From CAZJFH01 sp964545205 (lineage in GTDB: Bacteria; Pseudomonadota; Alphaproteobacteria; Rhodospirillales; Magnetospirillaceae), in NCBI GenBank assembly GCA_964545205.1, contig CAZJFH010000068.1:1-27822 (forward strand): a stretch of 27,822 nucleotides of DNA. The letters are read 5' to 3'. The stretch's first letter is position 1. Each line of letters opens with the position of its first letter. The position numbers and the translations under genes are program-made. Positions 21,222 through 27,822 of the stretch are shown piece by piece. The notes under the pieces were generated by a model, which did no database searches, was not told the DNA's origin, and was given only the letters and a program-made list of their open reading frames with translations.

Positions 21222-22372
21222 GGCGGGCGAGCCGCACCGGCCGCTACCCGCAAGCCTTCGTCCCCTTCTTCCTCGCCGCGGCGCTGTTCGGGGCGCTGTC
21301 GGTGCCGGTCTGGGCGCTGCAATGGAGCGGCGTGCTGGCGCCGCCGCCCGGCGACCCGGCGTTGCGCCACGGCCACGAGATGCTGCTGGGCTACGCCCTG
21401 GCCGTGGTCGGCGGCTTCCTGTTCAACAAGCTGACGCCGCGGACGCTGGCGCTGGCCTTCGCCCTGTGGCTGGCGGCGCGTCTGGCGGCCGGGATGGCGC
21501 CGGGCTGGCCCGCCGCGGTTCTCGCGCTGGGCTTTCCGCTGGCGGTGCTGGCCTTCGCCGCCCTGCCCTTCGCCCGCGCCGCCCGCACCGGCCACAACCT
21601 GGTGTTCGCGCCGGTGCTCGGCGCCTTCGTCGCCGCCGAGCTGCTGTACCAGCTCGGCGCGCTGGGCCTGCTGCCGGCCGGCGAGCGGCGCGGCGTCATG
21701 CTGGCCCTCGACCTGCTGCTGCTGCTGCTGCTGGTGATGGGCGGGCGCATCATTCCCGCCGCCACCGCCGGCATCGTGCGCGCCAAGGGCGGCTTCCTGC
21801 CGCAGCGCGTCCAGCCGGCGCTGGAATGGACCGGCATCGCCGGCCTCGTGCTGGCGCTGATCCTCGACACCGCCCTGGCCGCCCCCGCCGTGGCCGGGCT
21901 CGCCTCGGCGGTGGCCGGCGCGACGGCGCTGATCCGGCTGGCGCGCTGGAAGACCGCGTGGACGCTGGACGCGCCGGCGCTGTGGAGCCTGCATCTCGGC
22001 TACGCCTGGCTCGGGCTGGGGCTGATCCTCGAGGGCGCCGCCGGGGCCGGACTGCTGCTGCGCCCGGCCGATGCCGTCCACGCGGTGACCGTCGGCGCGC
22101 TGGGCACGCTCACGGTGGCGATGATGATGCGCACGATGCTGCAGCGGCGCGGCCTGCCCGTGGTCTTCGACGCCGCCGCCACCGCCGCCGTCGTCCTGGT
22201 CTCGGCCGCGGCCGTGCTGCGGCTGGCGGGCATGACCGTCGCCCCGGCGGCGTGCTGGTCGCTGGCGCTGCTCGCCGCCGCCGCAGCGATGACGCGGGCG
22301 CTGCGCCGCGGCCGCCCCCGATTCCCGAGTAGTTTGCGCGGGAACAAGGACGGCGGCGGCGCGCCGCGCTAG
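21218..22372 (+). CDS. nnrS: NnrS family protein (nitric oxide response)
   Basis: This is a 384-aa haem- and copper-containing type membrane protein of the NnrS family, which protects cells from nitric oxide stress. Family marks are YPQAFVPFFLAAALFGALS, HGHEMLLGYALAVVGGFLF, TGHNLVFAPVLGAF, MGGRIIPAATAGIV and HAVTVGALGTLTVAMMMRTM, with about twelve hydrophobic spans. The GTG at 21218 overlaps the preceding stop and gives the family N-terminus; a much longer frame upstream is only a shadow of the previous gene. It is the last gene of the DUF1858-DUF59-membrane protein-NnrS operon. Regulation through the NnrR-type box at 19530-19543 would match the known nnrS regulon. Confidence 0.9.
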   Translation: MRRASRTGRYPQAFVPFFLAAALFGALSVPVWALQWSGVLAPPPGDPALRHGHEMLLGYALAVVGGFLFNKLTPRTLALAFALWLAARLAAGMAPGWPAAVLALGFPLAVLAFAALPFARAARTGHNLVFAPVLGAFVAAELLYQLGALGLLPAGERRGVMLALDLLLLLLLVMGGRIIPAATAGIVRAKGGFLPQRVQPALEWTGIAGLVLALILDTALAAPAVAGLASAVAGATALIRLARWKTAWTLDAPALWSLHLGYAWLGLGLILEGAAGAGLLLRPADAVHAVTVGALGTLTVAMMMRTMLQRRGLPVVFDAAATAAVVLVSAAAVLRLAGMTVAPAACWSLALLAAAAAMTRALRRGRPRFPSSLRGNKDGGGAPR

Positions 22373-22426
22373 CGTCGAATCCAGGAGCTGCGGGAAGGCC
22401 GAAAATTTTTCCCCCGGCGCCCTGGT

Positions 22427-22443
22427 GCGGATCGACGATCCGC
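22427..22443 (+). terminator. Hairpin downstream of nnrS
   Basis: GCGGATC (22427-22433) pairs with GATCCGC (22437-22443) around a 3-nt loop in the 198-bp convergent gap after nnrS. No U-tract follows, so it is only a candidate for transcript ending. Confidence 0.25.
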
Positions 22444-22508
22444 CCCATATAGCGATCCAGGTTGGCGAGGCGGTTTCCCCCCATCCCCCCTGTGCCGTCT
22501 CGCTCTCA

Positions 22509-22541
22509 TCCGGCGGATGCATCCCCCCTGCATCCGCCGGA
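22509..22541. terminator. Strong hairpin between convergent nnrS and ruvX
   Basis: A perfect 13-bp stem (22509-22521 with 22529-22541, arm TCCGGCGGATGCA) encloses the loop TCCCCCC. It lies 30 bases past the ruvX stop codon and 137 bases past the nnrS stop. It has no U-run, but it is the strongest structure in the gap and is placed to end or stabilise transcripts from both sides. The rest of 22373-22570 shows no gene. Confidence 0.5.
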
Positions 22542-22570
22542 ACCTCATCCGGCCCCCGCTTCCCGTCCGA

Positions 22571-23026
22571 TCACCGCGCGTCCAGCATGCCCTGCAGGAT
22601 GTAGGCGGCCGCCATCTTGTCGACGACCTCGCCCCGGCGGCGGCGGCTGGCGTCGGCGTCGAGCAGCGTGCGGGTGACGGCGGCCGTCGACAGGCGCTCG
22701 TCCCAGAAGCAGACCGGCAGGTCGCGCAGTCGCAGCAGGTTGGCGGCGAAGCTGCGGGTGCTCTGGCAGCGCTTGCCCTCCTCGCCCGACATCTCGACCG
22801 GCAGGCCGAGCACCAGGCCGCCGACGCCCTCCTTGTCGACGATGCGCAGCAACTCGGTGGCGTCGGCGGTGAACTTGGTGCGGCGGATGGTGCCGTAGGG
22901 AGTCGCCACCGTCCGCGACACGTCGGACAGCGCCAGGCCGATGGTCTTGGTGCCGAGATCGAGGCCCATCAGGCGCTGGTCGCGGCCCAGCAGGGGTTTC
23001 AGCTCTTGCGGCGAGAGGATCGGCAT
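22571..23026 (-). CDS. ruvX: Putative Holliday junction resolvase RuvX/YqgF
   Basis: This is a 151-aa RNase-H-fold nuclease implicated in pre-16S rRNA 5' maturation and historically called a Holliday junction resolvase. Motifs are GLDLGTKTIGLALSD near residue 21 with catalytic Asp23, LVLGLPVEMSGEEGKR, FWDERLST and the C-terminal DKMAAAYILQGMLD that supplies the last acidic residue. The ATG at 23024-23026 (MPILSPQELKP) is preferred; a longer frame adds an Ala-rich non-homologous extension. It is a single gene convergent with nnrS and divergent from a hemerythrin, and is likely unrelated to the NO functions around it. Confidence 0.94.
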   Translation of the reverse strand: MPILSPQELKPLLGRDQRLMGLDLGTKTIGLALSDVSRTVATPYGTIRRTKFTADATELLRIVDKEGVGGLVLGLPVEMSGEEGKRCQSTRSFAANLLRLRDLPVCFWDERLSTAAVTRTLLDADASRRRRGEVVDKMAAAYILQGMLDAR

Positions 23027-23139
23027 GTTTGCTCCAGGCGCGCGGACGTTGGCAGGTTTAGCCGCCGCCGCGCGGCCTTGCAACCGGACGAGTCGGCCTG
23101 CTATCGATAGCCGCGGGCTCAGCAGGGCGAGAACGGGCG

Positions 23140-23556
23140 ATGGCGGTCGAGTGGCGACAGCAGATGGCGGTGGACCACGGCGTGATCGACGACGATCACC
23201 GCCGCCTGATCAGCATCATCAATTCGTTCGAGCGCGCGCACGCGACGCCGTGGGACCTGACCGCGGTGCTGGAGGATCTGCGGCTGTACGCGACCCGGCA
23301 TTTCCGCCGCGAGGAACGGCTTCAGCGCGAGGTCGGCTTTCCCGAGGCCGCCAGCCATCACCGCGAGCACGAGCGGCTGCTGGCCCGGCTGGCCGAGATC
23401 ATCGACGAGTTCCAGGCCGCCAGCCGCGGCGACATCCAGCAGGTGGCCGCGCACACCAGCCAGCTCCTGGCCGACTGGCTGATCGACCACATCATCAAGA
23501 ACGACCTGAAGATGCGGCCCTTCGTCGCGCCGAAGGCCCGCTTCACGGCGAGTTGA
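23140..23556 (+). CDS. Bacteriohemerythrin
   Basis: This is a 138-aa four-helix diiron protein that binds oxygen or NO. All ligand positions are present: His20 (IDDDHRRL), His54-x3-Glu58 (RHFRREE), His73-x3-His77 (HHREH) and His117-x4-Asp122 (DHIIKND). The start MAVEWRQQMAVDHGVIDDDH is typical of small bacterial hemerythrins. It is monocistronic, 113 bp upstream-divergent from ruvX, and close to the NO-response operon, which makes a role in oxygen or NO buffering plausible. No NnrR-type box is evident in its upstream region, so shared control is not shown. Confidence 0.92.
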   Translation: MAVEWRQQMAVDHGVIDDDHRRLISIINSFERAHATPWDLTAVLEDLRLYATRHFRREERLQREVGFPEAASHHREHERLLARLAEIIDEFQAASRGDIQQVAAHTSQLLADWLIDHIIKNDLKMRPFVAPKARFTAS

Positions 23557-23562
23557 GGCCGT

Positions 23563-23778
23563 TCAGCCGGCGGCGACGGCGGCGAAGCGGGTGGCGTCGA
23601 GCAGGACCGCGGTGGCGACGGTGCGCTTGGTCGCCGGGAAGGTGACGTCGAACAGTCGGACATGCGGGATGCCTTGCGCATCCACGTAGGCGTATTCCAC
23701 TTCCCACATCCGGGGGTGCTTCACGTCGCAGGGAACGAACCGCTGTCCCAGCGAAACCTCCCGTCTCCGTCTCATCAT
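23563..23778 (-). CDS. Small hypothetical protein
   Basis: This is a 71-aa protein of unknown function, probably cytoplasmic. The core WEVEYAYVDAQGIPHVRLFD followed by TFPATKRTVATAVLLD looks like a small beta-sheet domain, and two Met codons begin the frame. I chose the ATG at 23776-23778 because GGAGG lies 10 bases upstream; the second ATG follows at once. A longer frame extends to 23967 through poorly protein-like sequence. It converges with the hemerythrin gene with a 6-bp gap. The ribosome site and GC3 pattern support it. Confidence 0.6.
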   Translation of the reverse strand: MMRRRREVSLGQRFVPCDVKHPRMWEVEYAYVDAQGIPHVRLFDVTFPATKRTVATAVLLDATRFAAVAAG

Positions 23779-24119
23779 CGACTGCCTGCCTCCGCATACC
23801 GCCCCGAAGGGCGGGCGAGCGCCCCGCGTGCGGGGGGATGGATTGGGGGATGCATCTACGGCGCGCTCGCCTGATCCCACTGATATGCCAAAACCTCGGC
23901 CGAGGCAATACTTCGCGTACACCGTTTCTGCATTGCCGAGGGCGGCGCCGGCTTGGCCGAACAACAATGAAAATTTACGCCAATTTGTTGAATCCCCCGC
24001 CTACCCTGTTGGTCGTATTCGCGCGTCGCCGCCATGGCTCTTGCGCCATAGCGCTCTCCGAACGCGCGGCGGCGACCCAATATCTGTTCGCAGCGCCGAA
24101 GAATCCGGGACCGCCGAAG
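23779..24119. other. Intergenic region with no convincing gene
   Basis: These 341 bases between the small minus-strand gene and the MlaC-like gene hold mixed GC-rich and unusually AT-rich stretches (for example 23965-23995). A 12-bp palindrome CCTCGGCCGAGG lies at 23894-23905. Frames that cross it are not protein-like. Promoters for both flanking genes must lie here, but no clear -35/-10 pair was found. Confidence 0.5.
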
Positions 24120-24740
24120 ATGATCGCGACCAGCAGCCTGAACCCCGCCCGCCTGATCGCCGCCGCCGCGCTGGCGTTCGGCCTGACCGCAGCGCCGGCC
24201 GAGGCCGCCACGCCCGAGGACGCGCGCGCGCTGATCCGCAGCCTCGAGCGCGAAGCCATCCTGATGGGAACCGGATCGCTGACGATGCCCGAGAAGAAGG
24301 AGCGGTTCCGGGCGCTGCTGAACGAATCCTTCGACATGCCGGCGATCGTGCGCTTCATCCTCGGCCGGCACTGGCGGCCGGCCACCCCGGCCCAGCGCGC
24401 CGAATTCGCCGCGCTGTTCGAGCACCTGATGATCGACACCTGGGTCGGGCGGCTGGACGAGTTCGACGCCGACACGCGCATCCAGGTGCTGTCGGTGACG
24501 CCGACGCCGGACGGCTTCCGCGTCGCCACCGCGATCCCGCGCGAGGGAGGCCGGCCGGCCTCGGTCGTCTGGCGCATGATCGATTCGCCCGCCGGCCTGA
24601 AGGTCGTCGACATCGTCGCCGAGGGCGTCAGCATGGCCGAGCGCCGGCGCGAGGAGCTGGCCTCGTTCATCCGCATGACCGGCGGCATGGACGGCCTGCT
24701 CGGCGCCATGCGGGTGCAGCTCGCCGGGCTGACCAACTAG
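24120..24740 (+). CDS. MlaC/Ttg2D family periplasmic phospholipid-binding-type protein
   Basis: This is a 206-aa exported protein. A signal peptide is visible (LIAAAALAFGLTAAPAEA, cleavage likely after AEA near residue 29). The mature part has the MlaC pattern: FRALLNESFDMPAIVRFILGRHWRPATPAQRAEFAALFEHL, a central beta region with IQVLSVTPTPDGFRV, and VVDIVAEGVSMAERRREELASFI. MlaC carries lipid between the outer-membrane MlaA complex and the inner-membrane MlaFEDB; HpnM of hopanoid clusters is a relative. No mla or hpn genes are adjacent, so this is an orphan copy. The ATG at 24120 is chosen because it begins the signal peptide; ribosome site is weak. Confidence 0.85.
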   Translation: MIATSSLNPARLIAAAALAFGLTAAPAEAATPEDARALIRSLEREAILMGTGSLTMPEKKERFRALLNESFDMPAIVRFILGRHWRPATPAQRAEFAALFEHLMIDTWVGRLDEFDADTRIQVLSVTPTPDGFRVATAIPREGGRPASVVWRMIDSPAGLKVVDIVAEGVSMAERRREELASFIRMTGGMDGLLGAMRVQLAGLTN

Positions 24741-24819
24741 CCCGCGGCCGGCGGCGGCGGAACATCGCCGCGGCGGACCCGTTCGCTAGTCAGAACGGAA
24801 CCTGCACCGGGGCACGACG

Positions 24820-25899
24820 ATGCCGGCGCCATCGGAACACCAGGATCTCGCCGCCTTCACCCGGCGGGTGATGATCGTCTTGCTGCTCGCCGGACTGGCG
24901 GTGGCCGCGTGGCAGTTGGCGCGGCTGCTCGTCCTGGCGGCCGGCGGGCTGTTGCTGGCGGTGGTGCTGCGCCGCATCTCCGGCGGCATCGCCCGGCACA
25001 CGCCGCTGTCGCACCGCTGGGCCCTGGTTGCGACGCTGATCCTGGCGGCGCTGCTGATCGCCGGCGGCGGCTGGCTGGTCGGCCATCAGCTCGCCAGCCA
25101 GTTCCAGGAACTCGGCCGAACGCTGTCGCAGGGCGTCGACCGCATCCGCGAGCTGCTCGACGGCACCGGCATGGGCGACCTGCTGCCGGGCGCGGCCGGC
25201 GAATCGGGGGCGCGGTCGGCCTCGGGCGGCGGCTTCGGCCTGGCCGCCGACGGCATCGTCGGGCGCATCGTCGGCACCACCTCGGTGATCCTCGAGGCGC
25301 TGGCCGGCGCGCTCATCGTGCTGTTCATCGGCATCTATACCGCCGCCGCGCCGGACCTCTATCGCCGCGGAGTTCTGCTCCTGATCCCGAAGAACCGGCG
25401 CGCGCAGGGCGAGCAGGTGCTCGACGACATCGGCGAATCGCTGTGGCGCTGGATGCTCGGCCAGTTCCTGTCGATGCTGATCATCGGGGTGCTGACCACG
25501 GTCGCGCTGTACCTGCTCGGCGTGCCGATGGCGCTGGCCCTGGGCCTGCTGGCCGGGCTGCTGGAGTTCATCCCCATCCTCGGGCCGTGGATCGCCGCCG
25601 TGCCGGCCGTGCTGGTGGCGCTGACGCTCGGCTTCGACACCGCGCTGTGGGTCGCCCTGGCCTATTTCGGCATCCAGCAGGTCGAAAGCTATCTGATCAC
25701 GCCCCTGGCCGAGCGCTGGGCGGTCGCATTGCCGCCGGCCCTGACCGTGGCCGCCGCGATGGGATTCACGCTGCTGTTCGGCTTCGTCGGACTGCTGTTC
25801 GCGACCCCGATCGCCGTCGCCCTGACGGTGATGGTGCGGCGCCTTTACGTCCGCGACACCCTCGGCGCCCGGCCCGGCAGCTCGCGGATGCCGGGCTGA
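24820..25899 (+). CDS. AI-2E family transporter (PerM/TqsA-like)
   Basis: This is a 359-aa inner-membrane protein with about seven to eight hydrophobic spans. The order is family-typical: N-terminal spans (VMIVLLLAGLAVAAW, LALVATLILAALLIAG), an amphipathic loop of about 100 residues (QFQELGRTLSQGVDRIRELL), then GLLAGLLEFIPILGPWIAA and QQVESYLITPLAERWAVALPPAL, the strongest signatures. Substrates of most AI-2E family members are unknown; some export autoinducer-2 or drive Na+/H+ exchange. It lies 79 bp after the MlaC-like gene, so the two may be cotranscribed. In other alphaproteobacteria a relative is often found near hdaA and ppk, which loosely fits this window. Confidence 0.9.
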   Translation: MPAPSEHQDLAAFTRRVMIVLLLAGLAVAAWQLARLLVLAAGGLLLAVVLRRISGGIARHTPLSHRWALVATLILAALLIAGGGWLVGHQLASQFQELGRTLSQGVDRIRELLDGTGMGDLLPGAAGESGARSASGGGFGLAADGIVGRIVGTTSVILEALAGALIVLFIGIYTAAAPDLYRRGVLLLIPKNRRAQGEQVLDDIGESLWRWMLGQFLSMLIIGVLTTVALYLLGVPMALALGLLAGLLEFIPILGPWIAAVPAVLVALTLGFDTALWVALAYFGIQQVESYLITPLAERWAVALPPALTVAAAMGFTLLFGFVGLLFATPIAVALTVMVRRLYVRDTLGARPGSSRMPG

Positions 25900-25938
25900 G
25901 CCGCCAAACGCGAGACCCCGCTTCCGAGCGTGTGAAGA

Positions 25939-25971
25939 TTTCAGACGTCATGCCCGCGAAAGCGGGAGCGA
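25939..25971. repeat. CGTCATGCCCGC-type repeat copy between convergent genes
   Basis: The sequence reads TTTCAGACGTCATGCCCGCG and then AAAGCGGGAGCGACGG, closely matching the units at 14430-14632. CCCGC (25953-25957) pairs with GCGGG (25962-25966) around GAAA, a very stable tetraloop. A GTGTGAAGA tag precedes it, as it does near 14404. It sits between the convergent AI-2E and mucR genes and may end transcripts. Confidence 0.7.
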
Positions 25972-26020
25972 CGGACCGCATTTCTTCCAAGCCCGCACGT
26001 GGGCAGCCGGGACGGCGCGG

Positions 26021-26625
26021 CTATTCGTTGGCGGGGGCCGCGGCGCGGCGGTTGCCGCGGCGGCCGCCGCCNNNNNNNNNNNNNNNNNNNNNNNNNNNNN
26101 NNNNNNNNNNNNNNNNNNNNNNNNNNNNNNNNNNNNNNNNNNNNNNNNNNNNNNNNNNNNNNNNNNNNNNNCGGCGCGGCGGTTGCCGCGGCGACCGCCG
26201 CCGCCGGCAGCACCCTTGGCGCGCCCGGCCGGCTTCTTCTGGCCGAGGCCGATTTCCTTGGCGAGCTGCGAACGGCGCTCGGCATAGTTCGGCGCCACCA
26301 TGGGATAATCGGGCGCCAGACCCCACTTCACGCGATACTCCTCGGGGGTCAGCCCGTGGGCGGAACTGATGTGCCGCTTGAGCACCTTCTGGCCCTTGCC
26401 GCACTCCAGACAGATGATCTCGTCCGGCTTGACCGACCGGCGGATCGGCACCGCGGGCGAGGCCTTCGGCTCCTCGGGCTGCGCCGCGCCGCTGAGAACA
26501 GCGATGCCGTGATAGACCTGCTGGATCAGCGACGTAAGCTGATCCCCGGGCAGCGTATTGTTCGATACATAGGCGGAAACGATTTCAGCCGTCAGATCCA
26601 ACAGGTTCGCCTTGTCTTCTGCCAT
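26021..26625 (-). CDS. mucR: MucR/Ros family zinc-finger transcriptional regulator (interrupted by assembly gap)
   Basis: This is a DNA-binding regulator of the MucR/Ros family, global control proteins of alphaproteobacteria. The N-terminal stretch LLDLTAEIVSAYVSNNTLPG and the zinc finger CLECGKGQKVLKRHISSAHG (C-x2-C-x9-H-x4-H region) with EEYRVKWGL are diagnostic. The ATG at 26623-26625 gives the family N-terminus; an ATG at 26700 would add 25 residues. The C-terminal tail is Ala/Gly/Arg-rich (GGGGRRGNRRA) and is broken by 100 N at 26072-26171. After the gap the frame is shifted relative to the literal N length and ends RRGNRRAAAPANE at the TAG (26021-26023), so the true gap length is not 100. 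The tail lengthens the usual MucR protein and is probably basic and disordered. Confidence 0.85.
26072..26171. other. Assembly gap (100 N)
   Basis: Exactly 100 unknown bases, the usual placeholder for a gap of unknown size. The 31 bases at 26041-26071 and the 31 at 26172-26202 are identical except for one position, so the gap lies in a short tandem repeat encoding GRRGNRRA, or the two contig ends simply overlap. Confidence 0.97.
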
Positions 26626-27160
26626 CGCATTCTCTTTCGCTACGAGTTTCGCAATCACACTAACTTGGAGCTCCGCCGCGAGGAATAGATCAAAGGTCAT
26701 TCCCCCGATAGGGTAAGCGTATTTTGCAATCGAATGGCGTCGTCGGCACGCCGCCGTCGCCCCGTTTTTCGCATGTCGACGCGGCAATATTGACGCATAA
26801 GAAGAGAACCAGCAAACCGGCTGATCGTTGCCGGCGGAGTTTCTTCGTGGTTGGGCGGAACGCAGTCGCAATCCCGCGACGGCAAAGAAATCGCGCGTCA
26901 CGGTGGCCCGGCGCCGGTCGCCGGTCGGTCGAGACCGCCGATTCGGCGCCCGGGGAGCGAAATCCGGACCGCGAACGGCGGATCGAGAGCGCCACATCCC
27001 GCGCCGATGCGGATTTTCCGCCACGACGATTGCAGTCCTCGTCCGCAACGGCCATATTTGCGGCGTCGGGACCGGCCCGGCATCGCCGCGGCAGCGGCGA
27101 GCACGTCGGCGCCGCCCGGCATCCTCCTATCGGGCCCGCGCCCCTCGTTGAGATTTCGGA
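26626..27160. promoter_or_regulatory. 535-bp divergent intergenic region between mucR and the winged-helix-like gene
   Basis: No protein-like frame was found here. It is less GC-rich near mucR (26630-26820), as expected for a MucR-controlled and possibly autoregulated promoter. For the rightward gene, TTGCAG (27030-27035) and CATATT (27053-27058) are spaced by 17 bases and form a fair promoter with a leader near 95 bases. The middle (26880-27030) is GC-rich without clear features. Confidence 0.4.
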
Positions 27161-27691
27161 ATGTCATACGGTACGAAGACTTTGCAGGCGCTCGGCCTGC
27201 GCGGTGGAACCGCGTCCCTCCAGGAACTGGCGCGCGACGTCGACGTGGGCGAGGACCGGCTCGCGCCGATCGTCGCCGGCCTGCATCACAACGGCTACGT
27301 CGTTCGCAATTTCGCCCCCGAACAGAACTCGGTGGCGCTCACCGAAGAAGGCCGCCAGTTCGTCTCGCGCTGGGGCATCACGGTCGCCGCGCCGCCGAAC
27401 GCCGCGCCGGCCGCGGCGCAGGCGCCCGCGCCGCAGTCGGCACAGTCCGAGCGACCGCGGCTCGAGCCCGAGAACCCCCGCGGCGAGGCCGAGCCGCAGC
27501 GCACCACCCGGCGCCGCACCACCGGCCAGAGCCGCAGCGGCGAGTCCGGCCCGGTCGTCGAGATCCGCAAGCCGCGCCGACGGAGCAAGGCGGCGGGCTC
27601 GAGCGGCGGCGGCGAAGACGGCGAGGGCGACCCGGTCGCCACCGACGGTTCGGGCTTCGTGACCCACATCAAGGGCAAGGCGATCTTCTGA
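27161..27691 (+). CDS. Winged-helix-like protein with long disordered tail
   Basis: This is a 176-aa protein that I do not recognise. Residues 1-75 look like a winged helix: SLQELARDVDVGEDRLAPIV is a helix-turn-helix-like stretch, and GYVVRNFAPEQNSVALTEEG followed by RQFVSRWG is wing-like. From about residue 76 the sequence is Ala/Pro-rich, then Arg-rich (RTTRRRTTGQ, KPRRRSK), then Gly/Asp/Glu-rich, and it closes with a more ordered GFVTHIKGKAIF. A DNA- or RNA-binding role is possible. It is divergent from mucR. Good GC3 bias supports coding; the ribosome site is weak. Confidence 0.75.
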   Translation: MSYGTKTLQALGLRGGTASLQELARDVDVGEDRLAPIVAGLHHNGYVVRNFAPEQNSVALTEEGRQFVSRWGITVAAPPNAAPAAAQAPAPQSAQSERPRLEPENPRGEAEPQRTTRRRTTGQSRSGESGPVVEIRKPRRRSKAAGSSGGGEDGEGDPVATDGSGFVTHIKGKAIF

Positions 27692-27782
27692 GGCGCCGTA
27701 ACTGCCTGCGAAGGGATTGTGGTGCAAAACCCCTTCCGCCGCCGGCTGTGCTGCGTTCGCCGATGCGCACTCATCGCGTCGT

Positions 27783-27801
27783 GGCCGGGCTTGTCCCGGC
27801 C
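27783..27801. repeat. GTGGCCGGGCTTGTCCCGGCCA-type hairpin repeat
   Basis: GGCCGGG (27783-27789) pairs with CCCGGCC (27795-27801) around CTTGT. It is the classic core of a third GC-rich intergenic repeat type common in alphaproteobacteria. It lies 92 bases after the last gene and may serve as its transcript end; no other gene is visible in 27692-27822. Confidence 0.6.
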
Positions 27802-27822
27802 ATCCACGTGTTTCGGCCCGCG

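Noticed and set aside
19988..22372. One very long frame suggesting a fusion of DUF59 region to NnrS
   Set aside because: The first part is out of frame with the DUF59 and membrane-protein genes. NnrS has its own GTG start at 21218 with a stop/start overlap.
23968..24119. N-terminal extension of the MlaC-like gene starting MKIYANLL
   Set aside because: No ribosome site, AT-rich non-homologous sequence, and the extension would bury the clear signal peptide that starts at 24120.
26690..27055. Minus-strand frame of about 120 codons upstream of mucR
   Set aside because: Arg-rich, no recognisable fold or ribosome site, and it covers the promoter region needed by mucR.

Overview
This is a roughly 70% G+C chromosomal window from an alphaproteobacterium, most likely in the Rhodospirillales or a nearby lineage such as Reyranella-like organisms (lineage inferred). 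The reasons are a MucR/Ros-type zinc-finger regulator, the grouping of ppk, ppx, rnd and aspS that is common in alphaproteobacteria, an AspRS with a non-discriminating signature, and several families of GC-rich intergenic palindromic repeats. A run of exactly 100 N (26072-26171) shows that this is a scaffolded draft assembly. No rRNA, tRNA, CRISPR array, insertion sequence or phage gene was seen.

Region 1 (1-8356, minus strand) is one long catabolic operon. It reads benzoate-CoA-ligase-family enzyme, two CoA-transferase-fold subunits, then a complete branched-chain/aromatic-acid type ABC importer (binding protein, LivH, LivM, LivG, LivF). It looks like a capture, import and CoA-activation module for an aromatic or cyclic carboxylate.

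Region 2 (8585-9950, plus strand) is divergent from it: a GNAT acetyltransferase, an Rrf2 regulator without cysteines that overlaps it by 4 bp, and a YccF membrane protein. The GNAT-Rrf2 pair beside a benzoate-CoA ligase resembles BadL-BadM of Rhodopseudomonas palustris, where an acetylated aminobenzoate relieves repression of benzoate genes.

Region 3 (10087-18922) is housekeeping: aspS, an unrecognised helical protein, rnd, a repeat cluster, a small hypothetical gene whose leader hairpin may hide its ribosome site, then ppx and ppk1.

Region 4 (18991-23556) holds a SixA-type phosphatase, then a four-gene overlapping operon: a DUF1858 CxxC protein, a SufT/MIP18-like Fe-S protein, a polytopic membrane protein and NnrS. 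A perfect NnrR-type box (TTGCG-N4-CGCAA) lies upstream, exactly placed for activation. ruvX (minus) and a bacteriohemerythrin follow. The operon is best read as a nitric-oxide response unit that couples NnrS with Fe-S cluster care.

Region 5 (23563-27822) contains a small hypothetical gene, an orphan MlaC-like periplasmic protein, an AI-2E-type transporter, mucR interrupted by the assembly gap, and a winged-helix-like protein with a disordered tail.
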